From positions 48,216,768 through 48,280,767 of the forward strand of contig CM043944.1 of assembly GCA_014529385.2 (NCBI GenBank): DNA of 64,000 bases, read 5' to 3'. Positions within the stretch are counted from its first letter, which is position 1; every line of letters begins with the position of its first letter. The DNA is from Adiantum capillus-veneris (Eukaryota > Streptophyta > Polypodiopsida > Polypodiales > Pteridaceae). Both the position numbers and the translations under genes were made by a program. Positions 20,412 through 31,424 of this stretch are shown here, piece after piece. The notes beneath the pieces are model-generated. The model searched no databases. It worked only from the letters and a program-made list of their open reading frames with translations, and was not told the DNA's origin.

Positions 20412-21310
20412 AAAGGGCTTCTTCGCTGAATTTTTCTTTGCTGCCCTCCTTTATCACTGCTCGGAAATCCACTGTCCTCTCCTTTCAACAGGGCAAGACC
20501 AGTGTTCGCAACTTCCATAAGCTGAGTAAGGGTAGCCACTCTGTTCTTTGTACAGTAATCACGAAGCCCTTTAGGCAGCCCACAAAAATACTTTTCTATC
20601 TGCTCTGTCAATGGCACAAATCTGTAGGAGGTCACTGAGAGTAATGCTTTATAAAACCTCCTATTGTACTCTAGCAAGCTCTTGCACGAAGCTGCCGTAA
20701 GTTGGTGCCAATCTGTCAGGACATCGGCTTCAAATTCATTTGATAGCCAAGCAGATGCAAACATTTGCTTGAAGTAAACCCAAGTGGCGGGTGCCTGTCC
20801 TTGCATTAACAATGTCGTCCACCATGTAAGCGCATTGTCCTTTAAGAAAGTGGCAGCTTTCCTGACCTTCGAGGCCTCTGTAAAATTCCCTCCCGCATAA
20901 GCTGTATCAAACTGCTGGAGGAAAGTGAGTGCCTTTGTCTTGTCCTCGAAACCACTGAAGGTACTGAACTTTACTGCTGCACCACCTTTGTAAGCCTTCG
21001 GCTTCTCTAGTGCCCCCAAGTTGTCATACGGGATGGTCTGCAACATGGGCACTGTACTAGGCATGATCGGCACGTGTTGGCCATTCACATTTTGCATCAG
21101 AGGTGCGATATCTGGCTGCTGTCCAGAAAAACCAGCCATGCCAAAATGAGCTTGTGGCACCCCAAACTGGCCCTGGTTGCCGTGGAAACCTTGCTGCATG
21201 CCGATAGTACCATACATGGGGTTTGGCATGATGCCTTGCATACCCTCGAAAACTGTTCCTGGCATGTACGACTGACTTCCAGACGCATAACTAGCCATAC
21301 TTTGGAACAC
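20408..21310 (-). CDS. K gag, central and C-terminal part (300 codons)
   Basis: The N-terminal part is rich in Gly, Met and Gln. The retrotransposon gag core follows (VKFSTFSGFEDKTKALTFLQ, FLKDNALTWWTTLLMQG, FVPLTEQIEKYFCGLPKGLR), which builds the virus-like particle. It continues the upstream frame 21097-21903 through a frameshift at a C7 run near 21317, and joins the zinc-knuckle frame at about 20411. Confidence 0.8.
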   Translation of the reverse strand: MFQSMASYASGSQSYMPGTVFEGMQGIMPNPMYGTIGMQQGFHGNQGQFGVPQAHFGMAGFSGQQPDIAPLMQNVNGQHVPIMPSTVPMLQTIPYDNLGALEKPKAYKGGAAVKFSTFSGFEDKTKALTFLQQFDTAYAGGNFTEASKVRKAATFLKDNALTWWTTLLMQGQAPATWVYFKQMFASAWLSNEFEADVLTDWHQLTAASCKSLLEYNRRFYKALLSVTSYRFVPLTEQIEKYFCGLPKGLRDYCTKNRVATLTQLMEVANTGLALLKGEDSGFPSSDKGGQQRKIQRRSPL

Positions 21311-21903
21311 TGATCCCCCCCGAAATACCGAGGATGTACCGTGGGTGGTGGAAAAACTGAGTGCATAGCCTGGTATCCAGCTCCCTGCCCATTCAAGACA
21401 GCATGCTGGCTCTGAAAGGTGGCGGGCTGAACTGGCATAACCTGTGGAATAGGCGTTCTAGCCACCTGTTCAAGCACGGGAGGAACCTGCTTTGGAGCCC
21501 CCGACTCCGCAACATGCGAGTGTTCCCTTTCCTCCTGCGCCTCATGAAGTACCTGGGCTTGAGCTTCAACAAGCTCCGTACGCGGCGTAGGTTGCCTATT
21601 TTGCTGTTGCACTGGTGGCGCTAGCAAGAATTCCATAAACTTCGGATTCTGCACCAGCTGCGAAAAGACATTCACCGCGGCAACTAACTGAGTCTTAAAC
21701 GCATCATCCTCAAGTTGCCCTGTCATAAAGCCCTGTACTACTGGAGGGACATTCACGTTGACAGGAGGTACAGACTGACGTGGCTGTGAGCTCTCGCCAA
21801 TCTCAAAAACCATAGGAATCTCCTGTCTCTCCTTTGGAGAGGAACCCTCTTCCATAATTCCCTTCCCCTTGTCGGCCATAGTGTAATCCCCGCGTTCTTG
21901 CAC
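21097..21903 (-). CDS. K gag N-terminal part
   Basis: Likely starts at the ATG of MADKGKGIMEEGSSPKE (near 21879). Low-complexity Gln/Pro/Val-rich sequence (PPVNVNVPPVVQGF, QQQNRQPTPRTE) leads into the frame break near 21317, after which this frame is a shadow. I see no other domain. Confidence 0.65.
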   Translation of the reverse strand: MQERGDYTMADKGKGIMEEGSSPKERQEIPMVFEIGESSQPRQSVPPVNVNVPPVVQGFMTGQLEDDAFKTQLVAAVNVFSQLVQNPKFMEFLLAPPVQQQNRQPTPRTELVEAQAQVLHEAQEEREHSHVAESGAPKQVPPVLEQVARTPIPQVMPVQPATFQSQHAVLNGQGAGYQAMHSVFPPPTVHPRYFGGDQCSKVWLVMRLEVSRTCQEQFSRVCKASCQTPCMVLSACSKVSTATRASLGCHKLILAWLVFLDSSQISHL

Positions 21904-21959
21904 TGTGTGTCTTTACCCTGAACAATCCAGGCTCACTCTTTGAGGAAAAAGTGATTGAT

Positions 21960-21977
21960 ATCCCGGCAATGGAACCA
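21960..21977 (-). other. Primer binding site of element K
   Basis: The minus strand next to the 5' LTR reads TGGTTCCATTGCCGGGAT. The tRNA would end ...CCCGGCAATGGAACCA. This differs from the TGGTATCAGAGC site used by every other LTR element in the window. I cannot name the tRNA with certainty. Confidence 0.65.
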
Positions 21978-23447
21978 TGAAACCGGCCCGTAGGGCGGTA
22001 GACGTTGGCTTTCACCCGAAATTCTTTACTTTAAACACACACACAGAGCACTTTGCAAAGAGAATCTGTAACGGGAGTTAACACTTAAACACACACATGA
22101 CTCGGAAGCTAGAATGCTCCGAGCAGACGCCGACAACCTGTAGGCCCCAAAATTGGCGCCCCTTTCGGTATTTCTTTATTCTTTAGGAGGGTAAATTACA
22201 AGGTAAGGTCCTGGGAATCCTTCACGTGTATCCACCTAGATACCATTTCATTTGGCCAAATTTCGGCAGCATAACAGCCCCAAAACTTGCGCGAAACCAA
22301 TTCCCCTGTTGGAACTCGCTTGCACTGTTGTATACCCTCTGATTCCTGTCCAAAAACAGTAAATTCAGCACGCTGTATTTACTGGTTTTTGCCCTGTTTT
22401 CAGCCCCAAACGGTCCCTTAATTGTCCTCTGCCAGTGGGGCACGATTCCCAATGGTCCTGGCGTCCGTACGGCTGGAAATACACAGCGCATACACAGCGC
22501 TGATTTTGCACCTTTATGGTGAGGTTATGACCCTCACCAGTGCCTGCTTTGGAGCAGCAACTAGCAACCCTGTTCCTGCTCAAGGAGGCTCTTGCCTCAG
22601 CACAAAAGCATGAACCCACACAACTGTACATCAGTCAAATGAGTAGCCCTCTTGTGGGGCATCACATAACTGCACATAGGGGAGAGAGAGAGCAGTGTGT
22701 AGTGATCAAGGCATCACTCCTAGCACCACACTGTACATGAGAGGGAAAGGAAGCACTCCATAGCTCTTAACCTGTGACCAAAGCTGAAATGAGGCCTCTC
22801 CCAGCATAAAAATCAGCGCCCATTTTTCTGCAAGAGGAAAGTTCACGAAAATGTGACACTTGGCGCATTTTCAAGCATTTTCCCGTTTCGGGTTCGTCGC
22901 TTAAAAATATCCCAACCGACGCGTCAGTTGACTTCACGGCAGAGTTATAAAATGTTTCCCTAGTCATACCGGAGGTAATGACGCGAACACATTTCCCGGC
23001 CCAAAATAGCAGTTCCCTAAATTTTAGGAGATGCTTCCGTTGGGCTCCCACTGGTCTTCTGACCATCTATCCTCATTGGGACCGCATCCAAAAATGCAAT
23101 GTGGCCCAACTGTCGGATACTTTTTGTTGGTAGTCCCACCTTGACTTTACGCCTTAATTGAGTTCACTTCCTAGTATCCACCAACTTGCTAAGTGCGACG
23201 GGGGGACCTATATGATCTTGCTCTGAGCCTAGACATCCTCTTACCATACGAATTCCAGTGCCGACCACTTCCCATCTGCGGGTGAATCTACCGTTCACAT
23301 TGGCCATACAATGTCCGACCGTTTGCTACTTCAAAAAGAGGGTCTCAAAACAAATAAAATAAACCCCATTGGAAAGAAACCAACAACCAAGGTTAGCAGT
23401 TGCCACATCTCTGTGACATGGTTAATAACTGCCACGTCCTCGTGATA
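21978..23447 (-). repeat. 5' LTR of element K
   Basis: 1,470 bp, near-identical to 15027-16505 except for about 20 substitutions and a short indel near 22470. The antisense core is at about 22157-22177. Confidence 0.9.
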
Positions 23448-23452
23448 CCTGC

Positions 23453-23636
23453 CACGTCAGCAGCTGTCAGTGCAAAACGCCAAAATCTGTATTGTCCGCC
23501 ACGCCAGCATGTCTGTACAGTTTGTGCCACGTCATCTCATCTGTCCGCGGGTGGTGATTCCACGTCATCAGTTTGTGATAGTTTCTATGTGCAACAGGCT
23601 TGGACACTCCAAGCGAGAAATCAATAGCAACACACG
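23453..23636 (-). repeat. LTR G', right part, and a second LTR end
   Basis: 23453-23580 completes the LTR split by K, ending CATCAGTTTGTGATA. At 23593-23636 a further 44 bp (CAACAGGCTTGGACACTCCA...) is the antisense end of another LTR of the same type, abutting element C-like sequence. Confidence 0.55.
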
Positions 23637-24324
23637 ACCTTATGGAAGAAATCTAACCCTAATCTTGGTGCAGGTTTCAGGATGGAAAGGCAGTCGTCTT
23701 TTCGAGCTCGATTGATGTTGAGATAGCTTTTAAGTTTGAACTTTGTTTGAGAATTGTTTGGTGATCCTGTTTGGAATTAGTTTGAAATGGATGGTATCTG
23801 TTTTAAATCTGTCTTGGTGTCGCTTTGAATTGTTCAACTGTGATTTTAATACCGGTGTCTTGGTGTCGATTTGAATTGATTGACTTTGGTTTTAATATTG
23901 GTTTCAATGCTTGGTGATTTTACTCCCAGGTGGAGTAGTGAGAAATGTTGTTTTGGTATTGTCTGAACCTCGGAACGATGCAGACGGGATGTCTGGGGAG
24001 CGTTTGGTTGTACCAGTGTTCTGAACTCATGGACCGGACCTTTTTACGTTATTTGTAGGGGGAGTGATGAGGTAGTGGTTAAGTAGCTTCATACCGCAGA
24101 TTGTCTGTCTTGGGGGAGTGCTGAGCGGCGTTGTTCGTTGTGTCTTGTAACATGCATATGTGAGCATTTGTGTTGCATTGTGATGTGCCAACCACTAAAT
24201 ATTCCTTATTGGATGATATATTTCTGGAAAGTTAACGACCCAGGATATCAAGAGTTTTGATCTCGAATGAGACTCCTTATTGGATGAGATACTTTTGGGA
24301 AACCAACGACCCAGGATATCAAGT
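23637..24324 (+). mobile_element. Interior of a C-like non-autonomous element, fragment
   Basis: It is colinear with element C 3369-4190: 'aaccctaatcttggtgcagg', 'ggagcgtttggttgta', 'cataccgcagattgtctgtc', 'tgtgagcatttgtgttgcat'. It lacks the expanded minisatellite. A short local repeat 'ggatatcaag' occurs near 24242 and 24311. No coding sequence is visible. Confidence 0.65.
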
Positions 24325-24623
24325 GACATTTAGTGCTTTTGGGCCTCCACTTTTGGGCATCCCTTGTACTGTTTATAAGGACCCTTGGGGTCTCACTCTG
24401 CAGAGCATTTAGACACAGTCTGAGGGAAGAGGACCACCCTCAGAAGTTGTACCATGATGACTTAATAATAAAGAAATATTGAAAGGGGCACTAGTGCATC
24501 TTGGCGCAGAACTCCGCCATGCCGTCTCTCTCTCTCTCTCTCTCTCTCGCCTGCGCGTAAAGTTCAGTGATTTTACAGTTTCTGTTCGTGGATTTCTCGC
24601 TTGGAGTGTCCAAGCCCGTAACA
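24325..24623 (+). repeat. LTR G fragment, sense
   Basis: U3/R/U5 part with TATA-like 'ctgtttataaggacccttgg', degenerate core AAGAAATATTGAAAGGGG at about 24470, CT run at about 24525-24548, and end CCAAGCCCGTAACA at 24623. Confidence 0.65.
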
Positions 24624-24649
24624 CTGAACACCCGCCAAGAGATCTTGAC

Positions 24650-25330
24650 AGGATGGAGTAGCAGTGTCAACTCCAGGTTGACACTTGTGCCAAGAGAATG
24701 AAGTACTCTAAGGACCCGAAGTACGCAAAGTATCTGAAGAACCACCGGCTTGATGAGGTCTATTCAGGATGGTGTGATGCCACTCTCTCACCTCTCAAGG
24801 TGGCCATGAAGAAGAAAGCCAATGCAAGTGTTGAAAAACAAAAATTGTACTTGCAAGAAGAGTTTAACAACCCTGTTGAGCATAAGGTCAACAAGCTGAT
24901 GAAGATTACAAAGAATCCTTGGAAGAAGAGCCATTCAACAAATTATGTCTACTACTTAGGTTGGAAATCTACTTTTGATGAAAGAAGCAAATCCAAGAAG
25001 CGTGTTTGCTTTGAGGATGACCCCAACTCTTCAAGCAGTTTAGAGAACTCCTCTTCCATTGACTTCAACGAGGAGGACAAGAAGCACATGAAGCGTAGAA
25101 AGACTTAGAAAAGCATATTCCACAAGAAGTTTATAATAGCTCCGTGGAGGATACCTCATCCTCTGACAGTTTGGACACCAACGGGCCAATTTATGGAAAG
25201 AAAAGAAGATCCTTAGTACTTTCGACTTAGTATGACCATCTTGAGATACAGGGCAAGAGGACCAAGGAGTTCAAGGATAGGGGACAAGTAATCATGTTTG
25301 ACACATTTTCAGGTTTCAAGGATACCCATC
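24650..25330 (+). pseudogene. Diverged Ty3 gag N-terminal remnant
   Basis: The frame 24698-25108 (MKYSKDPKYAKYLKNHRLDE) parallels the 'ISKHLKDHPIDEIHSRWQD' region of the other gags. It is followed by a basic stretch and serine/acidic sequence (CFEDDPNSSSSLENSSSIDF). The gag core motif KFDTFSGF appears as 'MFDTFSGFKD' near 25294. Stops and frameshifts break it. From 25331 to 26141 I see unassigned sequence with no convincing gene. Confidence 0.55.
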
Positions 25331-26141
25331 AAGCCCATTTTGGAATGAGTGTGGGCCTTGAGGTGCCTCAGGAGATGCCAATTGAGCTCTTGGATGATTC
25401 CTATGAGATTGAGTCACAGGTTTCTCTCCCAGTCGACACCACTGTGAGAGCCAGCAGGATATCGTTTAGTAGAGGAGTTCGATTATTCAGGAGGCTTTGC
25501 TTCACCTTCAAATATCCCATTATCCATGTGGTTGCCAACCCACTTCTATGCTCTTGGCCTGTGGCAATTTCTTGACACACCCTTGCGGGATGGGCCATTT
25601 TGTGTTTTCATCTTGGAGGTTTCTTCAAGATGAGGTCCGACATTTCAGGTCCAAAGAACCTATGATCACCTTGCATCAGCTCCTCTAGGGCCATTGACAG
25701 AGATTACCGTCTGTGATCTTTATAGGAATGGAGGCCAATTTTAGAGACTTTAGTAGATAGTTCTGTCACTACCGGACTAGCGATGCCTTCGAAGTTGGGA
25801 TGGTCAGAGAGTTCTTCATCTTGGTACCTTCCCTTGGCCTTTGTAGGTTGAAGGACAAGTGGATTCCTGATCTTTGAAAGAAAGAATGGTTTTAGATTTT
25901 TTCCCATCTTCTTGACAACAGGGGGCCCTTTGCTGCCCATTGACTATTGAGGGAGGGCAAGGGCTGGAGCAAAGCTGGAGCAAAGTATTTGCATTATATT
26001 TGTATGGCGGGCAACGTTGCGAATGTTAACCATTTTCTCTCTCAAATGTGAATCAAATAGGTCCTTGTTTTCCTCTTTGGTTGAAGATCTACGATGTATT
26101 TCAAAGCTTTACATGTGACAAATTTAACCATTGATGATGAT

Positions 26142-26587
26142 GCCCGGCGTAGTTCCCTGCCAAGAGGTATTGACCCCAAAGACTGGCGCCCCTTTTGGTA
26201 TTTTGTTTTATATTAACCTTTGAGCAAAGTACAACTCCCGTGGGTGCTCGCTCTTAGACTTTGCGTCCAGATGCTCTGCAGAGTGAGCCCCCTTGGGTTC
26301 ATTATAAAGGTTACAAGGGATGCCCAAAAGCAGAGCCCCAAAAATCTCTAATACAAAAGCTTTATAACTCAAAAGCAATTATCCCCAAAATCTGCCAGCA
26401 TAAAGCAACCAGTGCGAATTACGGAATTCCGTACATTCTGCCACGTCAGCAACCCAACGCGTTTTGCGGAGCAGTCAACGGAAATTGCAGCGTTCGTACA
26501 CTGCCATGTGTTAGGCTGTCGGCGCAATTTCCTGGTAGCGTATCTGAGGGTGTGTCCGGGGACCAGCCACGTCACCAGTTTGTGACA
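26142..26587 (-). repeat. 3' LTR of element B, truncated
   Basis: Matches 42590-42997: GCCCGGCGTAGTTCC..., core ACTGGCGCCCCTTTTGGTAT at about 26184, ending CCAGTTTGTGACA. The outer ~90 bp are replaced by unrelated sequence. The polypurine tract (antisense ACCCCCCTCTTGAAAG) follows at 26588. Confidence 0.75.
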
Positions 26588-27129
26588 TACCCCCCTCTTG
26601 AAAGAATTGTAATCGCCCTCGATTACGCCTGCAAAACAGAGGCCATAAATTGTCTTAGTAGACACTGACTGTTAGTACCGACGCAGCACATGACAAATCA
26701 CATTCAAAATCATTCCAAATCTCAGACCATGATTAATTGGCAACGTATTTGGTAATCGCATCTAGATGTGGTCGGGACCTCTACAGATGCCCGATTAACT
26801 AATCCTTATTGCAATCATGTCTATAGAGATTTATCAGACCGAAATGTTGCAGTCATTTTGTCTTTGAGTTCCTGCACTCAAACAAGTCCAGTACAAATTA
26901 ATCAATATCATTTTTGGGAATTCCAGTTCATAAAGTCATACAACAGAATACTGTCAGCCCAACAATATCCTGAAACCCAAAGGGACATCAGTGACTCTAT
27001 TATCAAAAATCGGGGCAATCTGTTGACAAAGGAGCGGGGTGACTCCATTCTTGTGCAAACCCGCTGCACTAGATTCGCCCATGCTGAAATCGACGTTCTA
27101 TTAGAGTAGACTATGCTAAACCGAATGCT

Positions 27130-27290
27130 TCAAGGTAAAGTTCCACAATCTGAGGAGTATACTAGGTCCTCCTCCTCCATCCACTTCGCATACAATGCAG
27201 GATAGTTCTTGAATTTAACCAAGAACCGCCTAATCACTGTACCTTTAATCTTTCTATCTTTATGTGCCAATACCCGTTCTGGAACGAGTA
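27130..27290 (-). pseudogene. Element B integrase C-terminal/chromodomain-like tail
   Basis: It encodes ILVPERVLAHKDRKIKG then [20 protein letters not shown], the same tail as in K (VKFKNYPPMDAKWMEEHEL). It is the part of element B lying left of the insertion of A. 26588-27129 is the B 3' noncoding region. Confidence 0.75.
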
Positions 27291-27895
27291 TGTCACAAAG
27301 TGATGACGTGGCGGACAGCAAAAACCCTAATTTCTGCCAAAAACCCTAAAATTCCTGCAAACCCTAATTTCTGCTAGAAACCCTAATTTCCGGAAATTGC
27401 GGAGGCTGATTTTTTATTTTATTTTATAATAATGACGAGCGACGTGAATCTTGCTTTTTCTCTACGCCATGAGAAAGAGAGAGAACTTGCTTAAAAAAAA
27501 AAAAAAAGAGACTCTCTAAGAGAGAGAGAGAGAGAGAGAGAGAGAACTGATGCTTTTTATTTTTAAAAGCTTTTGGGGCTTTGCTTTTGGGGCTTTGCTT
27601 TTGGGGCTTTGCTTTTGGGCATCCCTTGGAACCTTTAAATTAGTGGTGAGGGCCCCACTTCTCAGAGCATCTGGACGCAGAGTCTGAGAGTGAAACCCTA
27701 GCCACTCTCTTGTACTTTGAACTGATTAATATAAAAAGAAATACCGAAAGGGGCGTCAGTCTTTGGGGCCAATATCTCTAGGCACGGAACTCCGTCGGGC
27801 CAATGCAAATCTATTGTGATCTGTGAATTGTTTTGAAGTGATTATTTGGTGCTGTCGCGATTGATTTTTGACTTGGAGTGTCCAAGTCTGTTACA
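27291..27895 (+). repeat. 5' LTR of element A
   Basis: TGTCACAAAGTGATGACGTG to CCAAGTCTGTTACA. It has AAACCCTA words at 27323-27380, an A-run and GA microsatellite at 27486-27545, a tandem 'ggggctttgcttttg' triplet at about 27573-27618, and the conserved core at about 27737-27780. The length difference from the 3' LTR lies in these repeats. Confidence 0.85.
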
Positions 27896-27968
27896 GTGGT
27901 ATCAGGGCATGGCCGATTTCTCTTCTACGGGAAATCCGATCCCCGATTTTTTTTTTCCCGCGGCACCT

Positions 27969-28743
27969 ATGGCTTCAGGCAATGATCAGTCGACTCCCTC
28001 TGCATGTGGAGATGCGGGCTGGGATCACAACGAAGATTCAGACAGAGAGTATGGCTTGCCTCGGCCTACTCAGGCGGAGCAAAGAGAGATGGAGCGTTGT
28101 CAATTGATTGGCGATGCAACAAAGATGATGCTAAATTTTGCCAAGGATCCAAAGATGGCAAAATATATGAACCGGACCTCTTTGGAAGAGGTACAGACGG
28201 AGTGGCAGAGAACCACAACACCACTCCCGAAACTTGCTCTCAAGAAACCTTCTGCCTCCAAGAATATATGGAGAGGGAACTGGAGAACGTGGTTGATGCA
28301 CGGATTGCTCAGCTTTTCGACGAGCAAAACAAAGGCAAAAAGCACGGCAAAAAGCAGAAGAAAGGCACCGACTTCCCGGGATATTTGGGTCGTCGGTCGA
28401 CATTTGACAAGGCAATTTAAGAAGCGCGTCAAGTTTGAAGACCTACCCAGTTCTTCTTCTTCTTCTTCTGACAGTTCTTCTAGCTCTTCAGACTCGAGCG
28501 AAGAAGACAGGAAAAGCAAAAAAGCGAAGCAAGAAAAAACGCTTCGGAAAGGGCAAGAAAAAGGCAAGGAAGTCTAAGTCTCGCCCAATGAGTGACACTT
28601 CTACAGAGGACTCGTCTACAGACAGTTCAGATTGCGATGACGGAAACTTTTATGCGAACAAGAAGAATTTTTACAAAACTAACTAGTATGACTTTCTAGA
28701 AGATAAAAAGTAAGAAAGTCCGAGAGTTTAACGAAGGTGGCCA
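27969..28743 (+). pseudogene. Element A gag, N-terminal half
   Basis: ATG at 27969 ([20 protein letters not shown]). It matches the intact A2 gag: acidic start, '[16 protein letters not shown]', lysine-rich block, polyserine stretch (CTT/TCT repeats near 28452), 'RKSKKAK' basic block. A frameshift near 28265 and stops near 28685-28710 break it. It is interrupted by the solo LTR at 28744, in the codon for His of EGGHSIKFDTF. Confidence 0.75.
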
Positions 28744-29349
28744 TGTAACAGACTTGGACACTCCAAGTCAAGAATCAACCGCGACAGCACCAAATAACCA
28801 CTTCAAAACAATTCACAGATCACAATAGATTTGCACTGGCCCGGCGGAGTTCCGTGCCTAGAGATATTGGCCCCAAAGACTGGCGCCCCTTTCGGTATTT
28901 CTTTTTATATTAATCAATCATCAAAGTACAAGAGAGCGGTTAGGGTTTCACTCTCAGACTCTGCGTCCAGATGCTCTGAGAAGTGAGGCCCTCACCACTA
29001 ATTTAAAGGTTACAAGGGATGCCCAAAAGCAGAGCCCCAAAAGCTTCAAAATCAAAAGCATCAGTTCTCTCTCTTAGAGAGAGTCTCTTTTTTTAATTAA
29101 AAAAAAAGCAAGTTCTCTCTCTTTCATGCAAAAAGCAACGCCCAAAAGCTGCCAGCGCAAATTGCGGCGCAATTTCCGGAAAATCCGTACAACCTTGCCA
29201 CGTGGCACTGGCGCCAGAAATTAGGGTTTCAGCCAGCAGTTAGGGTTTCCAGAAATTAGGGTTTGCTGCAAATTAGGGTTTCTGGCAGATTTTAGGGTTT
29301 GCAGGAATTTTAGGGTTTCTGCTGTCCGCCACGTCATCACTTTGTGACA
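28744..29349 (-). mobile_element. Solo LTR of the A family inside gag of A (TSD GGCCA)
   Basis: 606 bp, TGTAACAGACTTGGACACTC to ATCACTTTGTGACA, flanked by GGCCA at 28739-28743 and 29350-29354. Removing it with one TSD restores EGGHSIKFDT across the junction. It is almost identical to the LTRs of A2 (52823-53428, 57950-58555), so it is a young insertion reduced to one LTR by recombination. Confidence 0.92.
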
Positions 29350-29354
29350 GGCCA

Positions 29355-30480
29355 CTCGATCAAGTTTGATACTTTTTTAGGATACTCAGATGCTTCGAAG
29401 GCTTTGTCTTTTATACAACAGTTTGACATTGCTTTCGCGGGAGGATGCTATTCAGAGCACTCCAAGGTTCGGAGAGCTGCCTCTTACCTTAAGAGGAATG
29501 CTCGTACTTGGTGGTCCACGCTTCTTTTAAACAAGACTGCGCCAGTTAAATGGCTGAAATTTAAGAAGCTTTTTATTTCTTCTTGGTTGATGCAAGAATA
29601 TGAACGAGATATACGAGCTGCTTGGAACCATCTTCGGATGACCAAGAAAGATACAATCAATGCTTATTGTGAAAGATTCTGGAGCTCTTTTCGACCCGTC
29701 TCTTTATTCAAGAAGATCTCGTTCAGAGTACAGATTGAGCAGTTTACCTTGGGTCTACCTACAGAGATCTGAGATCACTGCTTGGAATAGAAGTCAGCTT
29801 CTATTCAGGAGTTGATGAGTCATGCGAAGCGGGGCTTTGCCATTCACTCTGGCAGTTTGACCTACCCCACAGATGAGGCCATGACACAACGAGCCGAACA
29901 GACTTCTGGAAATGAAAGTAGAAAGAAAAAAGAGCAAACCAGAGAAAAAGGATGCACGACCCAAGCTTACTCTTGAGGAGAGAGCTCGCTTCATCATAGA
30001 GGGGAAGTGCTTTGGATGCGGGGAACATGGACATATCTCCGCGAAGTGCCCTAAACAGGCACCGAAAGAACATAATGATAAGAACGACGGCAGGCCTGAG
30101 AGTTACGAGAGCAGCTGAGGAATGTGGCAAAAAAGGCAAATACAAAAGCAGAACTGGTACCACATGGCGTGGGACCTGCACCGAATCTAATGAATGAAAG
30201 TACAAACTTTGCCGCTTTTGGGGCAAAGTGAAGGATCAGGAAGCTCTTTTGAAGGAGCCAAGGCCAACTTCTTTTCACTTGGAATTGGCGGCTCGATTTG
30301 GAATTACGCCCGATAGACTGACGCCACAGGCGAAGGTAGTTCAACTGGCACCCGGATGGGATGTTGCCATTACACCGAGCATTGGCAAACTTTGTTTGCA
30401 ATGACAGGGGTGTTCAGGGCACGCGAGTGATGTTCTACTCGGAATCCCTCGGTACCACCAGAACTACGCCGTGGTTGACT
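29355..30480 (+). pseudogene. Element A gag core, zinc knuckle and damaged protease
   Basis: It continues the gag after the solo [38 protein letters not shown], and a knuckle [14 protein letters not shown] (about 30009-30055). The protease start is damaged at 30231-30265: relative to element H ten bases are missing, removing the catalytic FFDGG codons and shifting the frame. The downstream '[14 protein letters not shown]' homology resumes. A2 has the same lesion. Confidence 0.75.
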
Positions 30481-30599
30481 ACCGGGCTGAGAAAGCGACT
30501 TTGATAAATGAAGGGCTTAGAGATTGTACTTGATGAACTTCAGTTTCTTACTCATTCTTTTGGGAGAGAACTGAACGATGGATAAAGGTTGAATATGTT

Positions 30600-31424
30600 T
30601 TGACTTGCTCAAAAGAACACCAAGATTTTTCTCCACACTCATGCCGATTGCTTTTCAGAGGGCCTGAAGATCAAACCATTGATCTGATACCTGGAAGCAC
30701 GCCACCGAACCGGCCATCTTACCGTGTGAGCCAAGCACAGAATGAAGAGATTATGAACCAAGTGAAAGACCTCTTGGAAAAGGGTCTTGTCCAGCCTAGT
30801 ACTTCACCGTATTGCTCTCCGGTGTTGTTGGTTTTGAAGAAAGACGGATCTTGGAGAAGGTGCATCGATTATAGCACTCTCAACGAAATCACCATCAAGA
30901 ACAGATTTCCGACTCCTAGGATCGATGATATACTCGACAGGTTACAGGGATCCTCGTGCTTTAGCAGGATTGACATGAAGAGTGGATATCATCAGATCAG
31001 GATAGCGTCGGGAGACGTCTACAAGACAGCTTTTCGGACGACTTTTGGGGTTATTTGAGTTTTTGGTGATGCCTTTATGGCTTAACCAATGCTCCTGCGA
31101 CATTTAACCGGATGATGGACATGATTTTTCGAGAGTACAGGCTTTTTGTTGGCACTTTCTTTGACGACATCATTGTTTTCTCCAAGAATGAGGCATAACA
31201 CAACGATCATCTACTTCAGGTCTTTCAAGCATTATGAGATCACAAGTTAGTAATTAATGCAAAGAAAAGTGAATTTTTTCTACCAGAGATACACTTTTTG
31301 GTACACATTGTCTCAGCAGCAGGAGTGCAAATGGATCCGGCCAAGATAGAGACTATCCGTGATTGGCCCGATTTGAAGAATGTCCATGAAGTTAGAAGCT
31401 TCTTGGGACTTTGTTCGTACGACA
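30600..31424 (+). pseudogene. Element A reverse transcriptase, first part
   Basis: It encodes [58 protein letters not shown] in one frame (30600-31058). Then, after a frameshift, come the [15 protein letters not shown] region and the [15 protein letters not shown] active-site region (about 31140-31195), and FLGLCSY up to 31424, where the Copia element is inserted. Stops near 31197 and 31234 disable it. Confidence 0.8.

Larger units (their letters stand above)
15027..23447 (-). mobile_element. Ty3 retrotransposon K, nearly complete (TSD CCTGC)
   Basis: 8,421 bp. The LTRs are 1,479 bp (15027-16505) and 1,470 bp (21978-23447), both TGAAACCGGCCC...CGTGA-A. I count roughly 20 substitutions between them by eye, so the insertion is fairly young. 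The duplication CCTGC is at 15022-15026 and 23448-23452. All domains are present in the order gag, zinc knuckle, protease, RT, RNase H, integrase, GPY/F module, chromodomain-like tail. This places it among the chromovirus-type Ty3 elements. Three or four frameshifts interrupt the polyprotein. It sits inside LTR G'. Confidence 0.9.

Noticed and set aside
25704-25940. Antisense 78-codon frame as a gene
   Set aside because: No domain, no context, and the surrounding sequence is retroelement debris.
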